Positions 12,300-25,909 of a DNA stretch of 64,000 bases are shown here, piece by piece (within the stretch, counting starts at the first letter, position 1; each line of letters starts with the position of its first letter). The notes under the pieces were generated by a model, which made no database searches, was not told the origin of the DNA, and saw only the letters and a program-made list of their open reading frames with translations. A program made the translations under genes and the position numbers. This DNA comes from Theobroma cacao. Its lineage: Eukaryota > Streptophyta > Magnoliopsida > Malvales > Malvaceae. Location of the stretch: assembly GCF_000208745.1 (NCBI RefSeq), contig NC_030852.1, positions 20,816,374 through 20,880,373 of the forward strand, in the 5' to 3' direction.

Positions 12300-13700
12300 T
12301 GAATGAAAAAAGGAAGACAGACAGATGAATTTTTGCCAGTATGAACTTGAAGGGTCGACCTCTAATGGTTAAGACAAGACCCTAGTGACTTGGGACTTAA
12401 AAAACATCAACATTCTGGAGTAGGGGTTGACTACACAAGGCCAATAGTCGACTATAGTAGAAAAATGAAGCCATAATCGACTACCAATGTTAAAAGTTTG
12501 AATATAGAGCTATAGATTTGAAAAATAAAAGCCCTAGATTGTGATTTTCTCTCATTGCTCACTTTTTTTCAGCATCCAAACATCCCAAACCCTTTCCCAA
12601 CCTCTCAAGACTCCATAGGGAAAGATTCAACCTCCTAAACTTGAATCTAAGGTAAGGTTTGGTATTTTTGGGATTCTATCGCAAGGATTTGACCTAACTA
12701 AAGGGTTTGGCAACTTTAACTCTTCAAGTCTAAATTTTAGCTAAGAATTTGGGCGTTTTTGTTCTTCAATGAGGTTGTGGAGGTAAGAATGATCAGGTTT
12801 CATTATATCTAATTTGGGTTAAAGTATTGAGGATTACTAGCTTGAAACGAAAATATGAGCTTACTCGTTTAGTTTCAAATAAATGGGTTTGTTGGAAAAA
12901 TAAAAAATTTATGCTAGAAACTGTTGTGATAGGTTGTGTTGAGCTTCAATATTGAAGAACAAGTAAGGTTTGACGAAACAAGGCTTGGATGAATGTTTTT
13001 GTCAAAGTAAGTGGATACATCTTTTTAAGTATTTTAATACAATATAGCTAAGCATGTTTTATTGAATTGTTTGACTTGTATAATTTGAATTCCATGTTTC
13101 CAATATTAAATTAAATTATTTTTATCCAAATGTTTTTAAAGAGTTGTAAAACCTATATATGTATGTAAATATCACTACCATGGGGGACAAGCCCTTTCAA
13201 ACGTTTTACTTCAAAAACTTCAACTCCATTATGAATAGAAAGTGAGAAATGTGTATGGACTTATAGATGACAAGTGGATGTAAGTTTCCACCTTTATACT
13301 TGATGATAAGCATGGTGTTTGAGTATTTTAGGAAGAATATGATCCATGGTAAATTAGTACCTAAATTGTTGTTATGAAAAATAGAGATGAACGCTTAGGT
13401 GGAGGTAGATGTTCCCACCCTTAAGCCCATGATACACTTTATACGGTTCCTTGGGATAATATGTGATGTAGTTCCCACATACTTTATAAGAGATTTAAAG
13501 GTGTAACATGAGTCTACTTTGATTATGTATTGATGATGGATTGAGATAATACTTTGTATGTGATTATTTCCTAGAGCTTTCACACAGTGTTAATACTTTG
13601 AGATAATTCTTTGCCCATTGGAGCTTCCTTTAATACTTGGAGACTCGAATTTTTTTTTAAAGATAGTTTCTAGCTATTATGAGTAGATTTTATGCCTTTT
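12300..13700 (+). mobile_element. LTR fragment related to the solo LTR at 41030-43960
   Basis: It shares an ordered set of features with 41230-42100: GTCGA-containing runs, a pyrimidine-rich leader with a GGTAAGG (12651), and a segment around TATTTTAATAYAATWWARCATG (13030-13060 here, 41955-41980 there). No coding region; ends not defined. The call rests on alignment by eye of diverged sequence. Confidence 0.4.
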
Positions 13701-14459
13701 TTGCCATTCTTTTGTCTTCTAGCATTTAAAATCAAATGGGCAGATAGTGATTCGTTAAATAGTTAAAGGTATGCTTTAAGCAATTAAGCCTTTTTCTAAC
13801 TTGCATGAAAGCTCTGTTCACTGTGTTAACGGATTAAAAAAAACTTTAACCAATTAAAAACATTTTGTTCTTAAACTTCTCCAACCAGCAGTCTTCCTTT
13901 AATTGGTTGGTTTTTCCTTTAATTGATTGGGGCTTCTCTTCATTCAACTTTATCTGGTTGAAATAGACATTAACTAGTTAAAATATCTTTAAGTTTATCT
14001 CCCATTTAACACTCTTTCAATTGTCAACTACACTTTGAATTTACATTTTGGCGCTTCTAGGTACTTTAATTATTGTGCTTTAACCCATTAATCCTATTTT
14101 TCAACTGATTAATACCTTTCTATCTTTAGTTTCCAACATTTTCTTAATTAGTTAAACCCGATGCCAGCTGATTAAAGCATTTCTGCCTTGCTTTCATATT
14201 ATGCCTAGTTCTACCTTAACTGGTTAAAGCCCCACATTAATTAGTTAATGATGTTCTATTTTCACTAAACATTTTTTTCATCCCCTATTTAATGCTTAAC
14301 TCTTCTTTTAAGTTAGCAAGCTTCTTTATTTGCCTTTAATCATCAAATTCATTTAGGGAATTATACTTTATCTCGCACACTCAAGTAGTGAAGCTAGACA
14401 TCAATGAATAAGGAATGTTTTGTTATCATAAAAAACACATGAAGTCAATAAAGCGTACT

Positions 14460-15199
14460 TGCTGATGTCGCATGGGATACATTTCTCACGAGACATGTGT
14501 CCTAAATCATAAGAAGAAAAAAATCACGTGGATAGGATTCCATATCCCTTGACAATTGGATCCATCATTTACTATGAACTAGACCATATGTATCATATGC
14601 TATATGTGTTACAAGCAAATAGCCGTATAATCCCTATGAATGCCAGTAGATAATAGTGAAGAATATTCGAAAGTACTTGAAAAGAATTAAAAACATTTTC
14701 TTGGTTTATGGAGTGATCGAACTCATTGTGTTGGGTTGTAATGATGTTGGCTTCGAATCCGACAAGCATGACAGCAAGTCACAAGAAAGAAATATATTAA
14801 CTCTTAATGGAAGAGCGATTACTTGGAATAGTTTCAAGCAGGAGACACCTATTGATTCTACAACTGAGGTCGAATACATCTCTATATTTAAGGCAGCAAA
14901 AATGACTGTTTGGATCAATAAGTTCATCAAAAGTTTGGTGTGGTCCTAACATTTTTAACCCAATACTAATATATTGCAATAGAGTCATTGTGCAAGCAAA
15001 GGAACCAAGATATCATCAATGATCTAAATATGTTTTTAAGCCATTACCATTGATTAGTTTGATCATATATCATTGTGACATAAAGACTGAACATGTGCCC
15101 ACGGAGGATAATCTAGCAGATCCTTTCACTAAGGCCTTATCCCAAAAGAAACATATTTACCTCATGGAAAGCATAGGTATTAAATACATAGGTAATTAA
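14460..15199 (+). pseudogene. Ty1-Copia polyprotein C-terminus (end of RT, RNase H), broken
   Basis: The pieces follow the order at the end of plant Copia polyproteins. First comes a segment like SHGISLSRDMCPKS near 14470-14510, then DRIPYPLTIGSIIYYEL near 14530-14580, then the open stretch 14656-14949 with KYLKRIKNIFLVYG, ILTLNGRAITWNSFKQETP and STTEVEYISIFKAAK (RNase H). Last is EDNLADPFTKALSQKKH near 15100-15150 with a stop near 15199. The upstream reverse transcriptase core, integrase and gag are not in the window. Frames shift between pieces. In an intact element RNase H removes the RNA strand during reverse transcription. Confidence 0.8.
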
Positions 15200-15219
15200 C
15201 TTTAATGCAAGTGGGACAT

Positions 15220-17800
15220 TGATAGAGTCGATGTTGATAGTGCAGTTGTATGCTTTACAAGCTAATTGGTTAATTATGCAAAAATACATCTACTATTTCA
15301 ACATTTATTATAAGGCATTCTTTATTTTCAAATTGACTACACATGTCGACTAAGTGAAATAGAATCCATGGAGTATTATAAGCTTTGCAAAAGGTATTGT
15401 AAAGAGTTATAATTATGAGAACCTTATTATATCAAAGCATTATTCCTAAATTGTTCATACTTGAAGTTTTATTAGGAAAAATAGATATGTAATAAACATA
15501 CAAACTGACTCATGGTTATGTTCCTCACTTATTAAGGCATCAATCTCATAGATTGAAGTATGGGGATACTTGAACTAAAATGTAAATGCTTGTTACAAGA
15601 GCAAGTTCACTAAACATGACTTTCTATGAGAATTTCATTTGATATTTCACTTAAGTGCTTATGAAAAAATTCTCATGTAACAATTGTGCAAGTGACCTTT
15701 AGACTTGAGGTCATTAGGTTACCTTATATCTGTAGTGTTATGCTTTAATATTGTATAAAGTGATCCTAGTCAAAGATACTCCAAAAAAGATGGATATTGG
15801 GTATAGAATGAAATAAATAAAGGAAAGTCAATTATCAATAGAAGATTCATCACCTTAAGTGAATCTTAAGAGACTATCGCATTTGTAGGTTGAATGGTGA
15901 TAACTCATGGAAGTCCTTAACCAAGGTAGCTAGAGATGTTAAGAAAGGAGTTTCTCCGCATTTTCTTGATGATTTTCGTTACTTGATTCAAAGGCTAAAA
16001 TGGCTAAGACAAATTTAGAGTAGACATTGCACCATTTTCTAAGTCATGTCGAGATATTAGATAAAGAAGGGAAAAAAATTACACTGTAAGACTGTTCAAT
16101 GAAAGGTTGAGTCAAACCATTATGACTTTTCTTAACATTTGGGTAATCAAGATGTATTATTAGATGTCAATCTTAACTTATAAATATGAACTAATCAATT
16201 GGGAATTGATGATGAATTCAAAGTAATTTGATCATGTAATCTTAATTTAACTTTGATTATAGTTAATACTTATTGCCAACATGCTAAGAACTTAATAGGT
16301 CATACACTTTAAAATTATCAATTAAGAATTTAAAAAGACGTTAATTAAGTTGGACTTAAGTAAAAGAAGTTAACAACTTTAGACACTTAATTGAAAAGTT
16401 CAATTAGACTAATGGCAATTATGCAATAAACATAAAAAGTTATGCATAGTCTTATTAGGACTAAGATTAATTGCCTAAAAACAATAGGCTTATGCCACAC
16501 ACTGAGACCTACATACAAGGAATTATTAACACCAAAAAACCTTTAAAATCCATTCGCAAAACCTTGAAAGACAAGTGAGGAAATTTTGGAAGAGTTCTAA
16601 AACCTTGAAAATTGATTTTTGCATCTTATCCTTGTGAATTGCTAATACTATTTCTTCTTGACCATTTAGCCATTGTTTGGTTCTCTATATTGAGTGCAAC
16701 TCATGCTATCTCATCCACTAATCAAGGTTTGATTAATGCTTGTTTGAAACCTTGTGGATCGAGTAAAGATGAAAGCCTTATAAATTGCACTTAACTGGGA
16801 AACTGGGTGCCTTTATCGTCGATTTTTGTAATTTGTTATTCTTGATTGAGTTTTGATCTCTTTTGATGAAAGGAAAGATCATATTGTATCTCGCTCCCCT
16901 AGCTAGCACTAGGCTCTTGGACAACTTGTGGATTTATTTACTAGTGCCATTTTTATGGATTACCATTGGAGGCTAGACACTTGGACAATTTGTGGATTTA
17001 TTCACTATTGCCACTTGCATGGATCACCATTAGAGGCTAGACACTCGGACAACTTGTGGTTTACTACAACTCAGCTTATGAAAAGGATACAATCATGCTA
17101 ATAGCCTTGTGATTTCGACTTCAAGGAATCAATGCTATATGACCTTTATCTTCTAGTTATGGTTTATCTATGATAAATCTAAAAAATAAGATTCTACTTA
17201 TAAGAAAAAAATTTTAAATTTGTTGCGCATTATAATATGATTACACACTCTTTTTCCCAACAAATGTGTGTCTTACAAGGCAATCAAAATGTTTTGTAGA
17301 AAACATTGTTCTTGATTTAGTACATTGAAATAATAAAAGCTTTCCCTTATCTATGACTTTATATGTTTTTATATGTTTATTACTTACAAGGCAAAGTATT
17401 TAAAGTAAATATCTTTGCATGGCTATTATAATATGTTATAATTATGAAATCCTCATTGTATGAAATCATTATTCCTAAACAACTCTTAGTCGATGATTCA
17501 TCTACAAAAGACATTAATATAAGTCAAGATACTAGCATTTGTTATATTTCTTTCTTAATATAAGTCAAAAGAGTAGCATTTGTTGTATTTCTTACTTATA
17601 ATGTAAGCAATCGATTTCATAGATTGAAATATTATGATACTTAAAACTAAAATATAGATGCTTGTTACAAGAATAAGTTCCTTGACTATGCCTCACCATG
17701 ATAATTTCATTTAGTGTCTCACTCAAGTGTCCATGAAGATATCCTCATATGTCAGTTGTGGAAGTGACCTTTAAACTTAAGATCATCAAGTTACATGTGC
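15220..17800 (+). mobile_element. Copia 3' LTR region and partial duplicates
   Basis: A purine-rich AAGTGGGA lies at 15208-15216, just after the pol stop, as expected for a polypurine tract, and the LTR would start at TGATAG (15220). The stretch 15390-15740 is repeated in diverged form at 17400-17800, in the same orientation (for example ATGCTTGTTACAAGARYAAG in both). The right boundary is not clear. Short open frames inside show no domain. Confidence 0.5.
16910..17060 (+). repeat. 64-bp tandem repeat, 2.4 units
   Basis: Units begin at 16910, 16974 and 17038, each with TAG, then CTTGGACAAYTTGTGG or CTCGGACAACTTGTGG, then GATTTATT, TGGATYACCAT and GAGGC. The array lies in the Copia LTR-related region. 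Confidence 0.75.
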
Positions 17801-18099
17801 CACACATTAATACTCACCATGGGCCTTAACTCAATACGACTGGCTATAAACAACCCACACGAAACCCAAAACCTGACTAGCGGAGTAAACACAGGAAATG
17901 AAGCGTTATTAGATGCCATGAATACCTACCAAGCCAAAAGAAACCACTCACTCCTTAGTGAAGGCCCCAACAAGCCTATTATCTGCACATTAATTAATTG
18001 GGGTAAATCTCACAAACTCAATGAGTGGGTGAAAAAGGGAAAAAAGCATAAAGGTTGAATATTTGATAAAAAAAAGGAGCTTAGAAATAAAGACCTAAC

Positions 18100-20548
18100 C
18101 TAAGCGAAGACATGATGCACCTTGAAAACCTTATTTGCCCCAAATCTTGAGTAAAATCAGTGCACATGGCATGCATACTTTATTTTTGAAAATATCAAGT
18201 GAAAACACCTTTGAAAACCATTTCAAAATATTTATTTTTCTCAAAACAGGGGCCTAAGGTCGATCTCTAAAAGCCTAGGGTCGATCCTTGGCTAATGGAA
18301 AACAAGCTATTCTACCTAAGTGTAGCAAGATTAACCATGCCATGAAACGAAATCGATCTTGTGCCTTTAAAAATCCAACTCTGTGTTTTTTGTACAAAAG
18401 GGACCGACCTATGCATAAAAAAGGTTCAATCCCAAGTTTTCTAAAATGAAATCTCAAGGCTTTTAAATGCTAGAAACCTTCTTTGTGCAATTTACAAAAT
18501 CTTCCTCCTGTTACAAAGCATTTCCAGATTACATTTCAACTCAAATGCTTAATAAAATCAACTCGTGGCCTATTAGGGCATGGTATTACAATCTCATTTA
18601 AAACCAGTGCCATGCCTTTTGCAATGCCAATATCAATATGTATACAATTTCAAGCCACGATAAACATAGTTTTACAACAATTTAAGCAATCATGCTAATC
18701 ATTTCATCAATAAACCAGAATCTGTAGTAAAAAACTAAACCTCGAGTAGGTCAAATAAATTAAATTGTGGTAAGAATCCCTCAACTACCAAAAACCATCG
18801 GTAGGAATCCCTCAACTACCAAAAATACAATCCTTCCTTTAGCTAGAGTCAAGTCTTTGTGCATAAAGGTTACGCCTATTGTCGTAACTACAAGACCTAA
18901 ACCCAAGATATTCTCATTAAAATCTCAACCAATAAAATCAGGGGGTTCGTAACACTTTTTGAGTTTAATAACATTCAAAGCATGCCATGATTTCTAAAAC
19001 ATATATGCTTTCAGCATTTAAAATCTTTGTTATGCAACATGTCAAGCTCAATAGACCATGTAGTTTATATATGCATAGTAAGCACAATCAGAAATCCTTT
19101 ATTTTTCTCAAAACAAAATATGAAACATTGAAACAACCACTGTGTGGCTCATATGTCAACATTTTTCTTTGAAATCCTTTTGAGGAGTAAATCGACTCAA
19201 GGGCTTGTTTCCCGACTTTAAATCTCTATATGTAGTAATATTTATACATACTAATATTCTTTCCAAATCTCATTTGAAACATTTAATTCGAACATTTAAA
19301 ACCATGCTCAACACATTTTAAAGCATCAACTTCAGCATGTAAATCATTCTCATAGCTAACTAGCTGATGTAATCTCAATGGGCAATAAGACCATGCTTCT
19401 CAAATAAACTAAGCTCAATAGATTATGCTTTTCGTAGTAACTATATATAGCAAGAGTTTTTATATCAAAATATAATTTGAAATAAGCACACCCACTCACC
19501 TTGATGGTGTGACTTTCCACTAGCTAGTTGTTTACTTATCCCTTTCACTAACAGATTCTTGTACTTAAAATAATTTCTCATGGTCCAAATGCCTTTTTTC
19601 AACTGTCCATAATTCACTTAAGCTTTAAACAGATTCTTCCTACACTTCCTAGCAGTCGAATTTCTAGTATATATTAGCTAAGCTTACACTATTTTTTTAT
19701 GTATTTAGCTAACAACTTATTGCCTCAATTCACATGTTTAACACTTGAGCATTCAAACCTTACCTTGGTGGCTAGAATCAGCTTAAGGAAAACTCCAAAA
19801 GCTCTCCAACCAAGGATACACAGCTCAGCTGAAACATAATCCAAAACCAAAGTTACAACCGGTTAAATTTAAACTCAAGGTGCAAGGAAGCTTTAGCTCG
19901 CCTTGGTTACCACTTCCCTAGCTCAATCTACTGTTAAGAAAGCTCAAAGATCAAAGGAGAGACCTTGAAGTGCACGAGCAGAAGAAATGGGGCTTTGTCT
20001 GCAACCGAAATAAATGGGTTGATTGCCCAATGTGCAAGATGAAGTATGGGGTTTTCCATGGCTTGATACCATGGGCAAACAAACCATGGTATTAAGCCAC
20101 CCACCTTATCTTTATTTTTTTTATTATTTTTTGGATTTGAATTTTCCTTATTTTCAACTAGTTCATCAACTTTTTTTGTTTTTCAATTTAATCCTTCAAC
20201 TTTTTTCTCTTTTTCAATTTAGTCCTTTAATATTTTTCTCTTTTTAATTTTAATCCTCCAACATTTTTCTCTTCTTCAATTTAATCTTTATTCCATTTAA
20301 TCAAATTATTATGCCATGCAATTGTGTCTTTACTCTTGCAATTACAGTATTCTTCCTTCCATTCCATCTCCATTCTTTAATTTTCTACTTTCTTGTTCTT
20401 GCAATTTGATCCTCATAGATACCTTTCCTTTCAATTTACTTAGACAATTAAGTTTAAACTCCAATATACATGGCTTGAAATTTGTTCTCACCCCCGTACC
20501 AACTGGACGTCTCAATCGTTCTAGTAAACTGAGGGTCAGGATGTTACA
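18100..20548 (-). mobile_element. Gypsy-type LTR in minus orientation, left boundary uncertain
   Basis: On the minus strand the right edge reads TGTAACATCCTGACCC, a typical LTR start. A leader follows in which a short exon-like stretch ends in ACCAAGGTAAGG (plus 19757-19769), as in the LTRs at 12.3 and 41.0 kb. A pair of near-identical 27-base pieces (GGTAGTTGAGGGATTC) sits at 18770-18825. The plus-strand open frames in it (for example 20023-20247, rich in TTT and CTT) look like low-complexity by-products. Confidence 0.5.
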
Positions 20549-20559
20549 CTTGCTAACTC

Positions 20560-21165
20560 TATGACTACTTATTGTGCTTGACGCAAATGGGAATCACAGA
20601 TAGGATTAATACCTCGTTCTTGTTTACCACCATCCTTGCCCAATAGCAACAAAAATACCAACATTCCTTCAAGCCCCTAGTCAAAAGATTATACTTTGCC
20701 ATGATTCACGCATGATTTACAATCATCTTTAGTTACAATCGTCTATGATTGTTTTTTCTTTAATTATTTCTCTTTCCATTCCATTTTATTTACAATAGTC
20801 TCTTCTCAAATATTTGATTCTTTTTTACTTTTATTTCTTTTTTGCATTTTCATTCTCTTTTTCTCAATTTACTCTTTTACTTTCAAAACCAAAAAACACA
20901 AAACCATGTTTTGGATACAAAAGCAAATAACATATTTAAAATATTGTACATAAAATATGTAAATCTTTTATATGAAAAAAATATGATTTTACTTTTAAAT
21001 AGAGTAATTGTGATATAACTAGTATCGCATTATATATTAATTTGTATGTTTTTTAACTGTTATTGGTGTTATTTTTTTACTTTTCTTTTATGGCAACTTT
21101 TAAAAAGTAAAAAAGTATTAAAAAGCAAGTAGAAAACTTCGATTAAATTAAACTTTATCATCTAA
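20560..21165. other. AT-rich intergenic sequence
   Basis: Pyrimidine-rich, no coding signal and no recognisable repeat structure. Confidence 0.5.
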
Positions 21166-21174
21166 TTTTTTTAT

Positions 21175-22825
21175 GGGAGAGACTATTGGCACTTCCTATT
21201 ATCTATTCACACTCTCCACTAACAATTTCTGTTTTTTTTTTTTTTTATAAAACCCCGCTAACAACTTAACATTGTAATTTTTTAAATTACCTTCACTTAA
21301 ATAACTTCTTTTTATTAAAGTTAAATTTTAATTAAATATATTAATATTTGTCTATTCACACTCCACGATTTTAATTATTTGCAGTTTTACTTATTTATTA
21401 AAATGTTTACAATATTTTATTATAATTGCAACTTAAAAAAAAAAAGGAGTGTATTTCTTTATTAGAAACTCATAAGTCCATATGTTGAAGCAAATTTGTA
21501 TAGCATATTCGTAGAAACAACTTCAAAAAAAATACAAATAGCATACTTATTTATCATTTGACAATCTTTACACACATATTTTAACCAAAACTGTTTACAA
21601 GTGAAAATGTCCCTTATTGATGCCAAACTTCAAGCATATTATATATTCCAAGTTTACAAATCTCATTTTCAGCTTCTGCTATGAATTTTCAATGTTTTAT
21701 GGAAGACAAAGTTGCAACAAACCAATCCATACTCAAATTCCCATCACATATTGGTCACAACAAATTAACTGTCTTAATAAAATGTTATGTAACAATTTAA
21801 CTCCCACAAGATAGTATAATATTCTTGTCTAAAAGAAAACACACACGAAGATACCAATTACAATTAACCAAAATCATAATAAGTTAGAGTAAAATTATTG
21901 TCTTGCCACAGTCAGACATCTCCACCATTCAAAATAGCAAACTAAAAATTTAACATCTTTAAGTGCATCAATCAAAAAGTACATAATAGTACTCATTAAA
22001 AAAAAAGTGAATATCAAAGTGTTGTTTCCAAAATGCACTGCCTTCAAAATCAAATAATAGCCTGTAAAAATGAAGAAAAGATAACAGTATATTATTATTG
22101 AAATATCACCATAAATTTTGTAATAAATAAGAAATGTTACAAAATTTAAATGAATCGTACCTAAGAATTTTTTTAATCTCACATGATAGTCGATGATGAA
22201 CTTCCTAAGTCAAGGTTATTCCCAATTCTTACTCCTTCAACTTGGCTAAAGGAGTGGCCTTAGCTTTCTTTGGACAAGTATGACAACAATGCCAAATAAA
22301 ATAGATACAAAACAACTATATAGACAAACAAATTTGAAAAAAAAAAAGTTTATATTGAGCAGAATTTTTTAAAATAAAAAATAAAAAATTATTTAAACAA
22401 AAAAAAGGAAGAACCTTCTAGAAGAAAGCATGCATGCCAAGATAAGAATTTAACTCCAATTCCAAGTTATTTTCATCATTATGGCAAAAGATTTCATTAA
22501 AATTCATGTTTTCATCATCAATTTGTTACTGCACCATTGTTAGATTCATCTAAAATTAATAAATTGAACACTACAGGAGAAGAAAGAAAGCAATGAACAG
22601 TCACAAGAAATAAAGGAAGCTATGGAGAGTTAAAGGGTGTGTAAACAAAACATGAGAGTAATTGAGATTAACTAAGAGTTTGAATAGATAAATAAAAATA
22701 TAATAAATTAAAATTTGACCGAAATAAAGAATTATTTAAATGAGAGTAATTTAGGAAATTACAATTATAAGTTGTTAGTAGGGAGTGTTAATAGACAATT
22801 AGGAGTGCTAATAATAACCTCACCC
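21175..22825. mobile_element. Non-autonomous Mutator-type DNA element with long inverted repeats
   Basis: The left arm starts GGGAGAGACTATTGGCAC and the right arm, reversed, starts GGGTGAGGTTATTATTAGCAC. Both continue with YTATTMACACTCYCYACTAACA and a further match (TTAAATTAC, then ACTTAAATAAC in the left arm and related words in the right), for about 150 bp. The 9 bases on the left (21166-21174, TTTTTTTAT) and right (22826-22834, TTCTTTTAT) match at 8 of 9, the target-duplication length of Mutator elements. There is no transposase inside; the interior is AT-rich with only short frames. Confidence 0.7.
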
Positions 22826-22834
22826 TTCTTTTAT

Positions 22835-25800
22835 TTATTTTGGGGCACGAAGAACCTTTGACATTTGGGGATAGATTTTTGAGTAGATGCAAATCTTTGA
22901 GTAGATGATACATATACTTATTAATAAGTCAAATGTTTAATTATAAAAGATTTATGGTGTTAAAATATATATTTTACTTGAACATTAATTTATCTTCTTT
23001 GCAAAAATTAAGTTTGAATTGCTCTTTTATAAAAAAAAAAATTCCAATATTTTAAAAGAAATTCCATACCTAAAGTTAGATTTCGATGAATAATTTGTAT
23101 TATATTGGAATAAAATAATATAAAAATGCTAAATAAAATCATTTTTTCTTATATTTATAACGGTATAAAAATTTAAAATTTATATTCTAATTTGACTTAG
23201 TTTTTAACTTGAGCTGAACTTAAATTTGCAAAATAAATTAATTTAGTTACAACTTTCACAATTTATGTATACCCATTCTTTTGGAATTATTCAACCCTTA
23301 CCCAATTTACCTTTTATTTAAATTTACTAGAAGTTTCTTATAAAAAGATTTTATTTAAGTTCAAAAATCACAATCAAATTCTACTAAATTTAAATTTAAA
23401 TTATTAATTTGGATCTATAAAAAATTCTTAAATAAAAAATAAAATGATACAAATATTTACAATTATATTTAAATCTGTCAACCATAAATGCAGTCTTTAA
23501 TTTAAAAAATTCCAGCCTAAAAAATGTAACCTAAAATATTAAACAAAATAAAAATATAAAAAATAAATAAAAAAATTAAAAGGATGAGTAGCTCAGATTC
23601 TATGAGTATAATAAGAGGTTTGTTATGCTCAAATTGAGCAAGTTGGAACGAAAAATTATTTTATAATCATTACTAAAAAGGAAAAAACAAAAAAAAACAA
23701 AAATCAAGTACAGTGAGACTCAGACACACACAAACGTCGTTATCAGAAAATATTTGATCTTTAAATTAAAAGAATTTAGAAAAAAAATAAATCAAGATCA
23801 AAAAATATAAATATGTTATCATTACCTTAATTTCATAATAATTAATTGACGAATTAAACTTCTAATGAGAAAAACAAAGAAGGGAGAAGAATATTGGGGG
23901 TGGTCAAGGAGAAAAGTAACTATTGCCTTTTATAACTACAAAAACAAAATCCTAATTTTGAAGGTTTTCAAGGTTTTGTGTATATAACAATGTTGTCCTT
24001 CTAGAAAAATAGATACAAGAAAAATATTTGAATTTTTTTTATAGAAGGGGAATTCAAACTTAATTTTTGTAAAAAAGATTAATTAATGTACTTATTTTGA
24101 TATCACATAATCAAGTAAGAAAATATTTGTATTTATATTTTAATAGTATAAATCTTTTACACTTAAACATTTGGCTTATTAATAAGTATATGTATAATCT
24201 ATTCAAATATTTGTATTTTTTAAATATTTTTTTCAATTTAGTCTCTAAAGACCTCAATTTGTTTAATTTACTCCATATGTTATATATTTTTATTCAATTT
24301 AATCCTTATGACATGACACAGATGTTTTTTAAAAAAGTTTTCTCAATTTATCACGTGGCATCGACACGTTAGCATATCAATATCACATCAACATTGTTAT
24401 ATCATCATGTCAGTGCCACTTCATCGTGTCAATGCCACATAGTACTGTCACGTCACCAAAAAGTCAACGTTGATATCATCACTTTTAATGATAAAATTAG
24501 ATACTGTTAAAGAGAATGATTAAATTAAAATAATTTTAAAAATTAATTAACTAAATTACTTTAATTTTGAATATATGAATTAAATTAAATAAAATGAATA
24601 AGTAGAAAAATTTTGTGGATATTTTGATCAAATGTAAATTTTACTTATTGGCGTGCGCTCTTCATCTCAAGAAGAAATAAATAGTAAGAGAGATACAAGC
24701 CGTTTAAAAAAAAAATCGATGGAAAACTGGACCCAAGGCCCAGTGTGAAAGAGTCTTTATTGGCCGAAGCCGAACCCTCATTTCACATTTGCAGTGACCT
24801 GGGTCATTTCAAGCCTTTAACATTGTCCTTTCTTTGCAGAAGAATGTAGCTTCCAATTGCCTGATCAATTGAATCAGCATCCAAGAATCTTTCTTTTCTG
24901 TAAACAGGTAACTTGGAACTCAAATGAGTTGCGAATTTTCAAGAAAAAGAAAGTACCTTAGAACTGCAGAATAAAGAATCATATTCCAAACATAACATGA
25001 TTTGATGTCTGCAAAGTCCATTTTGCCTGGTTTTCATTCATTTTTGATAGATTGAAACCCTAAAAAAAATAAAATAAAACCACCGATTGTTTCGAAGAAA
25101 TTATGCGGGCAGTAGGATCCATATGAGAAAGTCACTCTCCATCATCACTTAATTGAATAATGTGAGAAAGCTTAACATAGTTTTTCACTTGTGAAAAATT
25201 AAGGGGAAAAGAACAAAATGCATATATAATTCTAGAAGATGTAGAGAGGGGAATTTTACATGAATGTGTTTACACTTTACACCACTTCTTCATATAGTCG
25301 AACATTTGATTTTTGTTGCAAGAGTTTACTGGCGCTTTGCGAAACTAAATTGAACCACTAATTGATCCCTTTTTTCCTCTTGGTATTCTCAAACATACCA
25401 TTATCGAATGATACCAATTAAACTGGCATATTGTTATGTTGACTTATACATATCAGACTTGAGAGAGTGATGGTATTGATGCCATGGCTGGTGAAACAAA
25501 AACTTTCTCATTTAGGATTTGCTGCCCAAAGAATTAATGGCCGGCAATGTTTTTGTACTAGCTAATAATTTGGTTTACTTTCAACATACCAAAACACAAT
25601 AACATCCATCTAACTATTATAATTGCACTCATCTAATTACCTTAATTGTGGTGATGCCACCTAGGTAATTTAGATCATAGCTAGGTGTATCAGAAGTTTT
25701 ACCCTTTTACCATTAACCTCAAATTAAAACCAAGTCTTTAGCAATTATAGTTAACAGAGTAACTAATAAACAGCTAGATTAGGATTAATTTAGTGATATT

Positions 25801-25900
25801 TCATGAGTAGAATGATAACAAAAGACTAATCATGGTAGGAACTAGTTAGCTTCTGAATTTATTTGGTAAACGACTACATTATTTCCAAGTCTTCATATAT
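22835..25900. other. AT-rich intergenic sequence with a possible small MITE at 24220-24600
   Basis: No coding region seen. At 24340-24470 there is a dense run of CACGT, CACATC and GTCACGTC words between AT-rich flanks that look partly complementary, as in the fold-back elements at 28.9 and 30.2 kb; this is weak. At 24725-24750 an AAGGCCCAGT word resembles the TGGGCC elements found in plant promoters, but no gene follows that I can recognise. Confidence 0.4.
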
Positions 25901-25909
25901 ATATATACA

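Noticed and set aside
20023..20247. 74-codon frame MPNVQDEVWGFPWLD...
   Set aside because: After about 25 codons it is Phe/Leu low complexity from a CTTTTT repeat inside a minus-oriented LTR; no homologue recognised.
24700..24900. Possible exon or promoter around the AAGGCCCAGT word
   Set aside because: No reading frame, TATA box or transcript-like structure follows on either strand; kept only as a note.
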